DNA from: Balamuthia mandrillaris
Taxonomy: Eukaryota; Discosea; Longamoebia; Balamuthiidae
Direction of reading: 5' to 3'
DNA length: 64,000 nucleotides
Assembly (NCBI GenBank): GCA_031835245.1
Contig: JAVKOQ010000232.1
Span: 1 to 64,000 of the forward strand
The number at the start of each line of letters is the position of its first letter. Positions within the stretch are counted from its first letter, which is position 1. Shown in pieces: positions 11,325-22,742 of the stretch. The notes under the pieces are model-generated. The model was not told the origin of the DNA. It ran no database searches and saw only the letters and a program-made list of their open reading frames with translations. Both the position numbers and the translations under genes were made by a program.

Positions 11325-12370
11325 ATGAACGGCAGAGGAGGAAGAGCAACCACCATGCTTGCCCCCTCATCCGCCGCGCCGCGGCGGCGGTGGTTGTGGT
11401 GGCTCCCGCAGCACCCTCCCCGCCCACGGTCCCTGCTTCCAACTACCAACAGGCTCGCCGTGGCCAGGGCAGCGCTCACCGCCCCTCCTCAGCCCTCCCC
11501 GGAACGTGGTTCCCTGCAGCACGTCCGTCACCTGTCCTTTGGTCGTTGGCTCAAAAAGAAGACCTCTGAAGCTTTCTCCTCCTCCTCCTCAAAGACATCG
11601 AAAGACAAATCCATTTTTTTTTTTGGGTTTTTGATGTGTTGTTCTTCCTCTCTTGGGATCCGGGACGAAACGCGCACGCTGCATGGGGAGACGTGGCGGG
11701 ACCCCATTGCGTGGTTGGAGGAGGAGAGCTCCCCCTCGGGTGCAGCGATACTTGGAAGAGGAGAATCGGTTTGTCACCTGGTGTTTTCTTTTGCTCTCGC
11801 TCTCTCTTTCTCCTTCGGTTTCTTGTGCTTCTTGTGCTTTGCTCTGCGTTCTTGTTTCTACTCTTCTTTCTTCTGTCTCTTTGTTCGTCTTTCTGCTTTC
11901 CTCTTTATCCATGCTTCATACTGTTGGGCTTCCTTTCTGGTTCTTGTTGTTCTCCATTCTTTGTTCTTCTTTCTTCTTGGCTTCATTCTTCGTTCTTTGT
12001 TCTTTTCTTATGTTCACACTTCGTTCTTCGCTCTTCCTTCTTTCTTCTTTCTTCTTCTTTCTTCTTTCTTCATGTTCATTCCTCTCCTCTTTCATTTTGT
12101 TTCTCTGCTGATGTTTGAGCTTCTTTTTGTTATTGCTCAGATACACGATGGCCATGATGAAAGACAGTATGGCTACACAGAAAGAGCTGCACAGAGTACT
12201 TTTATTTATTGCTTGTTTCGTCCATTCGGCCTCCAACGTTGCCTTTGACCATTCATGAGTACGACGAGTGGGGCAACCCAACAGCGGACGGACGCGTTTT
12301 TCGGTACATTCGCTCCTACGATCCTTACTTAAACTTGATTGAAAAGTTAACGTGTTATTCCACAGTTTAA
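11325..12370 (+). pseudogene. Decayed oligopeptidase B-like (S9 family) gene
   Basis: Two blocks match opposite ends of oligopeptidase B/prolyl oligopeptidases. The N-terminal block reads HGETWRDPIAWLEEESSP and then, in another frame, PRVQRYLEEENRYTMAMM across an intron whose splice sites still work (donor about 11769, acceptor about 12141). The C-terminal block, starting about 50 codons later, reads PTLPLTIHEYDEWGNP and then RVFRYIRSYDPYLNL, which in the family lies in the catalytic domain several hundred residues downstream. Most of the propeller and half the hydrolase domain are therefore missing. The frame change falls in a run of five C near 11732, where a single-base difference would explain it. 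The Arg/Pro/Ser-rich leader from 11325 could be an old mitochondrial presequence. The coding remnant ends at TAA 12368-12370, before the catalytic His region. Confidence 0.65.
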
Positions 12371-12432
12371 AAACACAAAGCAGCCCTTCCTATATTCAGG
12401 CGGAAGGGAAAGTCCCAAACGCGTTCTCCCGT

Positions 12433-13087
12433 TTAGAGCCAAAATGCATCCAGAGAGGCAGCACCGGAAGACTCTCCAGGGTTGGAATTGTACTGCACGT
12501 TGCCTCCATCGTACACGCTGCCGTCATAGCCCACGTTTCCGCCATCATAGACCGTCACGTTGCCTCCTCCGTAGAAGCAATCGGGAGAGGTCAAAGGGAA
12601 GTAATCTCCTCCTCTCCTTGCCACCACGTTAAACTTTGCACGCATGCCTGTCTCACAGTGAGGCCCACACTTGTAATAGATAGTCTTCCCCACATCGGCC
12701 TGCCTTGCCACGTACTGGTAGTGGTATCCCCTGTCCGCAATGGGAGAGTCTGGGAAACGCTCTCTGGCGGGTTCTCTGCAGGTGTTGGGACCCACGGTCT
12801 CCTCCACGCTGTGTCCCGAGTGATCCCACAGCCAGAAGACGGTGTCTCCGGGGTAGACGGTCAGGTTGGGAGGGATGAAACGGCCCTGCACTACCAGCAC
12901 GAAGTGGACGGTGCCCCTCGGAGGAGCAGCGTTTCCATAGCCGCCATAGTTGCCATACGCAGCAGCTTTTGTTGTTGTGGTACGTGAGGTAAGGCAAAGC
13001 GACGGGAGAAGGAGAGGAGTGAGTGAGCTTACAGAAACCAATGCAGAGGCCAATCAGGAGGAGCCCAAAGAGAGTCGATAGTTTCAT
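12433..13087 (-). CDS. Secreted cupredoxin (type 1 copper protein)
   Basis: The ATG at 13087 begins a signal peptide (KLSTLFGLLLIGLCIGFS). One intron near 12971-13037 joins it in frame to a Gly/Tyr-rich linker. The mature domain has the plastocyanin/azurin pattern: VQGRFIPPNLTVYPGDTVFW, then the first copper ligand in WDHSGHSVEE, then YYKCGPHCETGM. The last carries the C-x2-H-x4-M ligand set of blue copper proteins. The C-terminal tail repeats VYDGGNV-type units (GNVTVYDGGNVGYDG). It is probably extracellular; its role (electron transfer, copper binding or cell surface) is unknown. The gene is convergent with the oligopeptidase pseudogene. Confidence 0.8.
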
Positions 13088-13646
13088 GGTCAAAGGCGCA
13101 GTAAACCGTGAATTGTCTCAGCTGCAGTTACTCACAGTTGTTGTTGTTGTTGTTTTTTGTTGTCTTCGTGAGAGCACGATGAATGAAGGCTGTTGCAGGA
13201 AGCGACAGTATGCCTTTTTATATTTGGCTGTTTGTCAGGAGGGCAAAGTCCAAGGAAAACTACTGCGTGCAAAAAAAAATCCTTTGGCAGCGTTTCCCAG
13301 AGGCAAAGGTCTTTTAGGTTTTTTTTGTATTTGAGACCTCTCATGGAGGACGCACACGTGCTCGTTTGTGTGGGGTGCGTGCACGGAATGCTGTTCGGAG
13401 AATGTGCTCTAAATCTCTCAAAGAATTCACAATTATTGGAAGCATGCGGGCAAGCACGGTCTCTGTCCGGGGAAAAACCGACAGCACAACCTAACCAGGA
13501 AAACCAACCTCCTCAAAGAAACGCTGTTCCTCAAAGGGGCCGGTCTGCTCTCCCGCTCGGCTTTGCTTAAGAATGTTCACTATTTGTTTTATTTTACAAA
13601 ATAAAAGTTTAACTTTTAAAGTTCAACAAATTGCGAAGAAGAGGGA
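13088..13646. other. Divergent intergenic region
   Basis: This is the upstream region of the cupredoxin gene (-) and the LRR gene (+). It contains a GTT repeat at 13137-13153 and AT-rich sequence just before 13647. Long open frames here have no coding character and match nothing I recognise. Confidence 0.4.
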
Positions 13647-14701
13647 ATGGAGCAACGGGCAGGCAAGGAAGAGGAAGAGAAAGAGGAGGAAAGTCTAGGC
13701 CTTCCCTCCCTGCTCCAACCCTTTGCACACTCCCCCGCCTGCGACCTCTCCTCCAATGATTTGACCTGTTTGCCGAGAGAGTTGGGCCAGCTCTCTGCTC
13801 TCACTGAGTGCTTCCTCCACTACAACGAGCTGGCCTCCTTGCCGAGGGAGTTTGGCCACCTCTCTGCTCTCACTTACTGCGACCTCTCCGACAACGAGCT
13901 GAGCACCTTGCCGCGGGAGTTTGGTCAGCTCATGGCTCTCAGGGAGTGCTATCTCAACAACAACAAGCTGAGCTCCTTGCCGAGGGAGTGCTATCTCAAC
14001 AACAACAAGCTGACGTCCTTGCCGAGGGAGTTTGGCCAGCTCAAAGCTCTCATCCGCTACAGCCTGGGGGAGAACCCCTTGGCAGCACTGCCTTGCTCCA
14101 TGGTCCGTCTTCTTCCAAAAATGTGCGCGCACCTCCCTCCACCTTTTCTCCAGCAAGAAGCACTTCTCGAACAAACAGAAGAGAAGAACAAAGAGCGAGA
14201 GGAGAAGGAGAAGAAAAGAGAGAAGCCCAACCAGTCACCGTCCATGAGGAACAGGCACGCCACAGTGAAAAGTTTGTGCACTTGAGCGGGGAGGTCGCGC
14301 TGAGGAACAACAATTTGCCCGCTGGTCTGTTGAGTTCTGTTCCGGATCTTCCCTTCACTTGGCTTGTTTCTCCTACTCCGTTTGCATCTCCACTGAATGT
14401 GGACCAGGAAACGAAAGGAACAAAGGAAAAACAACTAAAAGAGGAAGAAAGTGTGGAAGGTGCAGAAGTGGTGCTGCCAGAAGAAGTGAAGGACAAATTG
14501 GAAAGGTTGCAGAGGAGGTGTGATGTTTGTGAATGTCTGTTCTTAGCAGCAGAAGCGGAGGAGGAAGAAGGAGAAGGAGGGGAAGGAAGGGAAGTGGTGA
14601 GAAGGTATTGGGATGAGGAAAGAGGAGTGTGGTGGGAGTTGTTGTGTTGCAGCCAGAGCTGCTTCCTCCGGTCCCTTGCTCGTTCCCTTGCCATAAAGTA
14701 G
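13647..14701 (+). CDS. Leucine-rich repeat protein with C-terminal Cys motif; apparent frameshift
   Basis: The first frame (13647-14285) begins MEQRAGKEEEE and holds about six 23-residue LRRs of the pattern LPREFGQLxALxxCxLxxNxL. One repeat is shortened to about 13 residues (near 13975-14010), apparently by an in-array deletion or duplication. The LRR block is followed by an E/K-rich linker. The coherent C-terminal half lies in another frame up to TAG 14699-14701: NNNLPAGLLSSVPDLPFTWL, an acidic stretch, then RRCDVCECLFL and WWELLCCSQSCFLR. Paired cysteines after an LRR block also occur in LRRC58-like proteins. I found no intron that would join the two frames, so a one-base indel in the E/K-rich linker near 14170-14250 is likely. 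It is either a real lesion or a sequence error. Confidence 0.55.
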
Positions 14702-14757
14702 TTCTTTTTCATTTCATGTTGTTTCTTCTTTCATTGTTTTTGGGGTGAAATGAGGGT

Positions 14758-15234
14758 GTTGAGAATTACTCTCAACATATTAGTTCCGTTGCCCCTTTCC
14801 TTTCCTTTTCTTCCTCGGAAGAAGAAGAAGAGCACCGGAAGAAAGCAGTCTTCTTCGGCAACAAAATCGACTGGCTTTCGCAAGCAATCGATGACCTAGA
14901 GAACGCTCAGCAGTAGGCGTGGAAGAAGACTGCTTCTTTGCCCCGCGCCAACTGCCTCGCAGCACCGCTTCTTCATCTACTTCTTCGGCCCCTTCTGCGA
15001 AGTGCCAGTCGATTTTGTTGCCGAAGAAGACTGCTTTCTTCTGGTGCTTCTAAGCCCGGAAAGAGGGAAAGTGTGGTGTGAACGAAACAAAACTAACTAA
15101 AAGAAAGAGAGAAGGAAGCAACGGAATAAAAGGAACAAGTCTAGCGATGTGGCAGCAGGCGATTGGTCCACGTCAAGGATGTCGACAGAAAGGAAAGGGG
15201 CAACGGAACTAATATGTTGAGAGTAATTCTCAAC
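14758..15234. mobile_element. 477-bp non-autonomous inverted-repeat element (MITE/foldback-like)
   Basis: The ends are perfect 47-bp inverted repeats, 14758-14804 and 15188-15234. Each end is itself a small hairpin, GTTGAGA-ATTAC-TCTCAAC. A second inverted pair lies inside, about 14838-14884 and 14995-15051, sharing GAAGAAAGCAGTCTTCTTCG and ACAAAATCGACTGG. The whole unit can fold into a long interrupted hairpin. There is no transposase frame. I see no clear target-site duplication in the flanks, so the transposon superfamily is unassigned. Confidence 0.65.
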
Positions 15235-15627
15235 AAAGGCAGCAATACTAGTGCTGAAGTTCCACTAATTGCTTGGCTGAGGGAAGAGAAACGCAAGAGA
15301 ACAAGAAACAAAAAGAAAGGAAATGTTTAAATATGAAGTATTTGAAATAAGAGTGACATGCTATGGCGACTCAGTCTGGGTGGTATTGAACACACACTCA
15401 CTTCAACTGAAATCTATCCCTTGTGTTATCAAATAGACAACACCTTTCAACAGCATTGTTTTTATCTGATCCAACCAATGTTGGCCAGACCTCTCTAAGT
15501 GAGTACAATCACAAACAATTACAGGATACATTCACGGAGGTGTTTAAGCACAAGCTTGTGGAGAACAACAGCCAAAAGAGCAAATTAGACAACCAGAAAT
15601 CTAAATTGGGAGAAATGTACCACCAAA

Positions 15628-15698
15628 GCATCCGTAGTCTAGGGGCATGATTTCCGCCTGCCACGCGGGAGGCCCGGGTTCAACTCCCGGCGGATGCA
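15628..15698 (+). tRNA. tRNA-Gly (anticodon GCC)
   Basis: A full cloverleaf can be drawn: acceptor arms GCATCCG and CGGATGC, a D arm with an A-box-like TAGTCTAGGGG, anticodon loop CTGCCAC reading GCC, and T arm CCGGGTTCAACTCCCGG with a good B box. The discriminator A is at 15698 and there is no intron. The first T-rich stretch of a Pol III terminator appears within 30 nt downstream, and an eight-T run follows at about 15728. Confidence 0.93.
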
Positions 15699-16024
15699 CA
15701 TTCTTTTGTTCCATTTTTGGTTCTCTTTTTTTTTAACCATGGTGGAAGGAAAAGAACGTTATACCTAAGGCCTTGGAACCCTTGATGTAGTAGGATTATG
15801 GTCCCGCTCACCTGTTCTTTTGCAAATACGACCGCTTGCCAAAATACTGCTCTTTTGATTTTTTCGCTTCGGCGTACCGGTTGTTCCTGAATGGTATGTT
15901 CTTATCTTATATGCTTCCTTAGAAGGAAGAACCGTGGTACAGAGAGATGGAAGGGACCTACGACCTGCCCTTGCCCGGTACAAACTCACCCGATGCGTGT
16001 CGTTTTCCATGATTGCTTCCTTTG

Positions 16025-16215
16025 ATCACTGCGCTTTGTGAACACGTGTAAGATGGTTTCCATTGTTACGAACCTAAACTTGACGCCAAGAAGGTGAAAG
16101 GCGAGGTCGTTTGGCTCCCATGTGTTATTGACGGCGGGAAGGAAGACGTTCAAAGCAATGATAAACCACTCCCTCCAGGGTAAAGTCCTCGGATATCATC
16201 CATGTTTTGTGCGTA
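16025..16215 (-). pseudogene. Relic of a Frizzled-like receptor exon
   Basis: The minus strand reads WFIIALNVFLPAV, NTWEPNDL and LLGVKFRFVTMETILH. This lines up with the receptor exon encoding WWFIITLNLFLSTVIGWEPN and LLGVKFRFVTMEAVFH in the two intact copies at 17.6-23.6 kb. Nucleotide identity is clearly lower than between those copies, and the flanking exons are absent. It is a third, older and broken family member. Confidence 0.7.
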
Positions 16216-16377
16216 ATGCATCATAGCCGCTGTCCTCCTCATCCCCGTCGAAACGACTGCACCACGAGGAAGACTGCCCTGCGGCAGCCCCTAAAGCAGC
16301 GCCATCAATTGCACAAACAGCTCCACGAAACGATGGGGAGGGCTTTTGCTGCAGTTCCGCGAAGCGGCACGTTTATT

Positions 16378-16383
16378 GTCGAC
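16378..16383. promoter_or_regulatory. GTCGAC palindrome upstream of the 16503 gene
   Basis: The context is TTATTGTCGACAATC, an extended palindrome ATTGTCGACAAT, 120 nt above the start codon. It is one of a set of such motifs in front of genes in this window. Confidence 0.4.
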
Positions 16384-16502
16384 AATCAAAACTCTTGAAA
16401 TTTCGGCTCAAAAACGATTTTTAATTTATTTATTTATTTTTTATTTATTTTTCTGTTTATTTTTTTTTGTTATTTTTTTGTTTTTGGATAGTTGAACGAA
16501 CG

Positions 16503-17568
16503 ATGAAGCTTACGACGATACTGCTTTTGGGTTTGGTGGTGGTGAGCGTTTTGTGTACGTGGGGCAGAGCGCAGCTGGATAACTACCAGGTAGTTCGCTT
16601 TGCATGTTTCTCTCTCCACTTTGTGTATCTTCATTCTCATATTTAACTTGTGGAATGGCCTGTTTATGCCATAAACAAGCGAGTGGAACATTCCCCGTTG
16701 GATTCCGTGAAGGTGGAGCCAGAAGTGAGACCACTGCAACAGCAACGAGATACCGATGTGAGTGATACGAACAGGCTGCTGGGGGCCTTCCTCAAGCACG
16801 ACATCCCAACAACGAAACAAGTACAATCGACATCCCCAAAGGCACTTCCGACTCAACCACCCGTTGGCCAGACCTTTCTCGGTGAGGAGGGTCGCAAACA
16901 GAAACCGGGAAAGTTCATGGAGGCGGTCAATCGTATGCTCGCGGAGAACAACGGTCAGTTGTTGGCAGGTTACCTTGAGCAGCAAACCAAAGGGCAAGTA
17001 GAAGGCCCCGTAACTCGCAGTAAACCGAATGAAGGAGGGAGGGTTCAAGCGAATGTCGATGTTGCTGTCGTTCAACGAATTGTTAGAGAGGAGGTTGCGA
17101 AACTCAAGGCGGCCGCACCTATCGACTTTGCCGTGGAGTTGTCGCGTCACAAAGAGGTTATTCAACAATGGATGGATGAAACCGTCGAAGGACGCACTCC
17201 TGCACAGACCCTTTGGCCATTTGCAGTGCGTCCCTCTCGTTCTCTCTGCTCTCTTCCGTGCAAAACAGCATCTTACGTGAACAGTTTGGGCTCACGCATT
17301 TCTGCTTCATGATCATTTGCAGGTGTGGATTCAAGGTAACTTGGGCTGGTCCTTCTCGGTGGCCGCCATCTTGGCCTTCACCTCTGGTTTCCTGGTCGGA
17401 AAGTTGACCACATTGCTCCATTATGTGAGGATTCCTGTCCCTGACGGCGGTAAGTTAGCCCCTTGCAGGGATGGCCTATCCACAAAGACCACTGAAAGCA
17501 ACGCCCAGGTAGGATCGCCAGGCAGCAGTAGCAAGAGCAGGAACAAAAAGAGGAGCAAGGCTGATTAG
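16503..17568 (+). CDS. Single-pass type I membrane protein of unknown function
   Basis: Exon 1 (16503-16589) encodes a signal peptide (KLTTILLLGLVVVSVLCTWG) ending AQLDNYQ. Exon 2 begins at 16680 and gives about 180 hydrophilic lumenal residues with a helical stretch (VVQRIVREEVAKLKAA). The last exon (from about 17324) encodes a hydrophobic helix, WSFSVAAILAFTSGFLVGKL, and a cytoplasmic tail rich in Ser and Lys that ends KSRNKKRSKAD. The final TAG is at 17566-17568. No family is recognised. The gene converges on Frizzled-like copy A with only 25 bp between stop codons. Confidence 0.7.
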
Positions 17569-17593
17569 AGTTTTGATAAACATTGTTACATTG

Positions 17594-20390
17594 TCACACC
17601 ATTTCCTCCTCCTCTTCCTCCTCTTCTTCGCTTTCATCCTCCTCGCTCTCTTCACTTTCCCCGACTTTCATGTTCACCACTTGCACAAACACCTCGCTCA
17701 CCGATGGCTTGTTCGTTGTCTCCACTGCTGCATCTTTCATCGTCGCTCCAGAAGCAAGACCAGAAGGACCCACTTTCAATGTGTACCCTTTCACCGTGGA
17801 CTTCTTCCCCAACGATTTCTTTCCTCCTGATGACACCGTCCCTCCATTCTCCACCAACAAACTCTTTCTCTTCTCCTCCTTGCTCATGCTTGTCATCTCC
17901 GACTCTTCTTTCACCGAAGAGGAAGAAGTGGAAGAAGAAACAGACCTTGAGGAAGTGGTGAAGAAGGATTGTTGCCAGTGACATTGCACCAAACCGGAGT
18001 ACCAAGCGCGCAACACATCAGGAGCAGTGCCAAAGATGAGAAAGACGAAGAAGCCTTGGGCCACCTCGTTGAAAGTCACGATGAACCAAAGAGCAAAGTT
18101 CACTTTCTGGTCCAGTTCACACCGAGACTCATCCGAGGTTGATGGATCGTATTGCCCTGTTTGTTTCAAACCACGAACAGAAAGGAGAGAAAAACCATCA
18201 GAGCCAAGACAACAAGACAAAGAAGAGAGGAGAAGAAAGCAAAGAATGGTACCAGCAGTGGTGAAGATGTACAGGCAGTCAATGTACTCATCGTAAGCAC
18301 TGTATTGTTGGTCTTGCACGTCTTTGAAGTGGATCTGGAAGGAGAGAACAAAGAGGTAGATCCAAATGTACAACAGAATGAATGCGAACAATCTCCATTG
18401 ACGCAGCAAAAACTTTCCTTTGTCTCTTGATTTCTGTTTCCGAAGGTTTCAGTGATGAGAACAGAAACGTTAGGGACCAAAAAAAAAGCGATGAGAACAG
18501 AGAAGCAAGAACTAAGGACAACAAGGAGAGAGCAACAAACCATCAAACCAAAGATGGCAACCATGGCCAACAAGATCACTCCAATGAACACAATCACCAA
18601 GATGGGCAGGGTCAACAACAACAGATTCCACAAGTTGTTGTCATCCGTCCCCGAGTGCGTCGTTCCCTCCGGTGTGGCCTGAAACACGATGGAACCTCCT
18701 CCCGAATGGATGGTGCACCAAAAGCTGGAACCCGCATACCCCAGTTGTTCTCCACTCAGGGCAATGATCAAAGGAATGAAAGGAAGCAACCATGCACACA
18801 CATGAAAGACGGCTTCCATCGTCACGAACCGAAACTTGACACCAAGAAGGCGAGGGCGAAAGATGAGATGGTCGTTTGGCTCCCATCCAATGACAGTGGA
18901 GAGGAAGAGATTCAAAGTGATGATGAACCACCAAAGAGCTCCCGCCAGAGTGAAGTACACGAATATTATCCCTGTTTTGTGTGTGCATTTGGTTAAGCAA
19001 ACGCAGAAAGGAGCGAAACAAGATGGAGAGAAGAAGCATAAACGAAAAGAAACCTTGAAGGGTGCAAATAGGGTCCCCAAAGGTGTTGAAGCCTTCGTCC
19101 CCATCACACCAAACATTCTCGTGGCCAGCCATGCTTCCCAAACAAAAGGCAAAGGCTCGACACGTGATGGCCACCACAAAGAACAAAGGAAGGTTTCCTG
19201 GAAAGCTTCTCTTTGATGGAATGAGCGCATATGATATCACCACGAGCAAGGTGGTCGTCAAAGAAATCCAGGAGGTGACGGAGATCATGACTTCCACCTG
19301 ATGGTATTCCTCCTCAGAGATGATGGGGTGAGGACAGTCGAAAGCGCATGCTCCTGGTGCTCCTGTTGCATGCAATCCTGTTGGACATGTCACCTCAATT
19401 GCTGTACATTGACGAAGTTTTTGTGTTGTGAGAATGGAGAACAAGAGCAGCAGAGAATGAAAGTCAAGGAAAGAGAGAAGGAGTAACAACAAACCAGTGG
19501 TCAAGTTGCGATTGCCATCATAACAGGAGATGGTGGTGTTGAAGAAAGAGGTGCCATTGTCAGCTGTCACTGGAATGGTGTACTCTCCTCGAGGGAACAG
19601 CTCCAACGTTGGGTAACCCCAGAACAGAAACCATGGCACATCGCAGTCGAGCACCTCTTCCACAGTGAAGGTACCTGCATGAGCTATCGTGTTGGCAATG
19701 GTGTCCCAACAGACGTCATGGACGTGGTCGCAAATGTTGCGACAGGTGTAGCGGTTGGTGATGGCCACCGCGGGATGGCTTGGGTGACCTTCGGGTGCTT
19801 CTGCTCTGATACATTCTCTGCGAAACCAAATGCAAACAAAAAAGAGATTGGCGCAAGAAGAGAATGGGAGAGGCGAGGCGAAGAAAGAAAAAACAACAGA
19901 AGAATGGGCGAAGAAAAGAATAACAAGAACAACAAGAAGAATAAGAAGAACAGCAAGAACATCACAAGCGACAAACATTAGGAAGATCAAGTTGAAGCTA
20001 AATAATATACCTGAAAGTACCAGCGCAGATCATCCGCCACGTTGCGGAAAGACACGGCTCACCAGTAACGCCCATATACGTGGTGAATAATCTGTTTTTT
20101 TAAAAAAATCAATAACAAAAACAACACCAACGACAACAACCTGCTTTCTTCACGTACGTTGGAAAAGTTTGGCGGAACTGGGCGTTGTCGTCCTCGTAGA
20201 TCCACTCGTAGGTCAGCAGGTTGCGACAGATGCCATAGAGCTCCTCGTCGGTGTAGTTGGAGATGTGGCGGCAATGGGCGTTGGGTCCTTGCGGCTCGCT
20301 CATGCTGGCGCTGTCCCCCCGCACCACCGCCGGGAGAGCGGAGAGGCATGACAGCACCACGAAGAGCACCGCCAGCGGCACCCTCTTCAT
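17594..20390 (-). CDS. Frizzled/Smoothened-like seven-TM receptor, tandem copy A
   Basis: The start at 20390 opens a signal peptide (VPLAVLFVVLSCLSALPAV). The ectodomain shows a Frizzled-type cysteine-rich pattern: CRHISNYTDEELYGICRNLL, EPCLSATWRMICAGTFRECI, RYTCRNICDHVHDVCWDTI, plus glycosylation sequons. Seven hydrophobic segments follow from VEVMISVTSWISLTTTLLVV on, including the family CTLQG motif, WWFIITLNLFLSTVIG, LWNLLLLTLPILVIVFIGVI and FALWFIVTFNEVAQGFFVFL. The tail is long, Ser-rich then Glu-rich, ending EEEMV at TCA 17594-17596. I see no KTxxxW motif after TM7; APDVLRAWY stands there. Dictyostelium Fsl receptors are the closest concept. At least five introns interrupt it. Ligand and coupling are unknown. 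Confidence 0.82.
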
Positions 20391-20779
20391 AGCCTTAACC
20401 CCTTTTTTCTTGGTGTTGTTAAAAAAAGAAGAAATAAAGCGCCATGGTAATGGTTCAAAGGCAAAAAACGAGATTCATTGGTTGTTGTTGGGAAACCTCC
20501 CTAGCAGGAGTTAATTGGAGGAGAGAAAAATTTGTCTGCAGGGATGAGGATTGATTTTGGGTTGGGCATTTTGGACGGTTTTCATGCTTCGGAAGGAGCG
20601 GTTCTTTTGGCAATCGGTTTATATTAATTAAGTTCCTATAATACTCCTTCTATTACGTTAAGGAGGGACCACCTTTATCTTTACGCAGGCCGTTAACGGA
20701 TTCTTGCTCTCTGTGTGCCGTTCTTCCGGTGTCAGTTATGTTCGTGTTGGAATAATAAATAATACATTGTTTCCTTTTT
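20391..20779. other. Spacer between the two tandem receptor genes
   Basis: About 390 bp upstream of receptor copy A and downstream of copy B, A+T-rich, with no exon. It does not resemble the region upstream of copy B, so the duplicated identity stops at the coding exons. Confidence 0.5.
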
Positions 20780-22690
20780 TTAGACCATTTCGTGCACTTC
20801 CTCTTCTTCCTCTTCTTCTTCGCTTTCATCCTCCTCACTCTCTTCGCTTTCCTCATCTTTCATGTTCACCACTTGCACAAACACTTCGCTCACTGATGGC
20901 TTGTTCGTTGCCACTCCTCCATCTTTCATCGTCTGACCGGGAGCAAGAGCAGAAGGACCCACTTTCAATGTGTACCCTTTCACCGTGGACTTCTTCCCCA
21001 ACGATTTCTTTCCTCCGGACGACACCGTCCCTCCATTCTCCACCAACAAACTCTTTCTCTTCTCCTCCTTGCTCATGCTTGTCATCTCTGACTCCTCTTT
21101 GGCTGAGGAGGAAGAAGCAGACGGAGAAGAAGCAGAAGGAGTGGTGAAGAAGGATTGTTGCCAGTGACATTGCACCAAACCGGAGTACCAAGCGCGCAAC
21201 ACATCAGGAGCAGTGCCAAAGATGAGAAAGACGAAGAAGCCTTGGGCCACCTCGTTGAAAGTCACGATGAACCAAAGAGCAAAGTTCACTTTCTGGTCCA
21301 GTTCACACCGAGACTCATCCGAGGTTGATGGATCGTATTGCCCTGTTTGTTTCAAACCACGAACAGAAAGGAGAGAAAAACCATCAGAACCAAGACAACA
21401 AGACAAAGAAGAGAGGAGAAGGAAGCAAAGAATGGTACCGGCAGTGGTGAAGATGTACAGGCAGTCAATGTACTCATCGTAGGCACTGTATTGTTGGTCT
21501 TGCACGTCTTTGAAGTGGATCTGGAAGGAGAGAACAAAGAGGTAGATCCAAATGTACAACAGAATGAATGCGAACAATCTCCATTGATGCAGCACAAACT
21601 TTCCTTTGTCTCTTGATTTCTGTTAACGTTTAGGACATTGTTAGTGAGACAAAGAAGAGAGAAGAGAACGAAGATGAGAACAAGGAGGAGAGAACAACGA
21701 AGCGAAGAAAGTGGAGAGCAACAAACCATCAAACCAAAGATGGCAACCATGGCCAACAAGATCACTCCAATGAACACAATCACCAAGATGGGCAGGGTCA
21801 ACAACAACAGATTCCACAAGTTGTTGTCATCCGTCCCCGAGTGCGTCGTTCCCTCCGGTGTGGCCTGAAACACGATGGAACCTCCTCCCGAATGAATGGT
21901 GCACCAAAAGCTGGAGCCAGCATAACCCAGTTGTTCTCCACTCAGGGCAATGATCAAAGGAAAAGGAAGCAACCATGCACACACATGAAAGACGGCTTCC
22001 ATCGTCACGAACCGAAACTTGACACCAAGAAGGCGAGGGCGAAAGATGAGATGGTCGTTTGGCTCCCATCCAATGACAGTGGAGAGGAAGAGATTCAAAG
22101 TGATGATGAACCACCAAAGAGCTCCCGCCAAGGTGAAGTACACGAATATTATCCCTGTTTTGTGGTTTGTTTCTTAAAAGGTCAGTAAACTAGCAGCAAT
22201 AGAATGGAAGAATGATGGATAAATGGAAGAGAAAAGAAACCTTGAAGGGTACAAAGAGGGTCCCCAAAGGTGTTGAAGCCTTCATCTCCATCACACCAAA
22301 CATTCTCGTGGCCAGCCATGCTTCCCAAACAAAAGGCAAAGGCTCGACATGTGATGGCCACCACGAAGAACAATGGAAGGTTTCCTGGAAAGATTCTCTT
22401 TGATGGAATGAGCGCATATGATATCACCACAAACAAGGTAGCTATCAAAGAAATCCAAGAGGTGACGGAGATCATGACTTCCACCTGGTTGTATTCCTCC
22501 TCAGAGATGATGGGATGAGGACAGTCGAAAGCGCATGCTCCTGGTGCTCCTGTTGCATGCAATCCCGTTGGACATGTCACCTCAATTGCTGTGCGACAAC
22601 AGTTCATTACCAAAGCGGAAATATGTGAGGAAAGAGAGAGAGAAACAAAAAGAGGAAGAGGGAGGGAGAGAAAACGAGAACGCTTAGAGC

Positions 22691-22742
<52 letters not shown>

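Larger units (their letters stand above)
15699..16502. other. Intergenic region with a receptor gene relic
   Basis: It holds the Frizzled-like relic at 16025-16215 and a GTCGAC palindrome at 16378-16383, followed by a T-rich stretch (16420-16490) directly upstream of the next gene. No other feature was recognised. Confidence 0.5.

Noticed and set aside
12352-12987. Plus-strand 211-residue frame opposite the cupredoxin gene
   Set aside because: It is antisense to a clearly coding cupredoxin with a signal peptide and copper ligands.
15423-15650. 75-codon frame upstream of and overlapping the tRNA
   Set aside because: It runs into the tRNA-Gly gene and has no recognisable relative.
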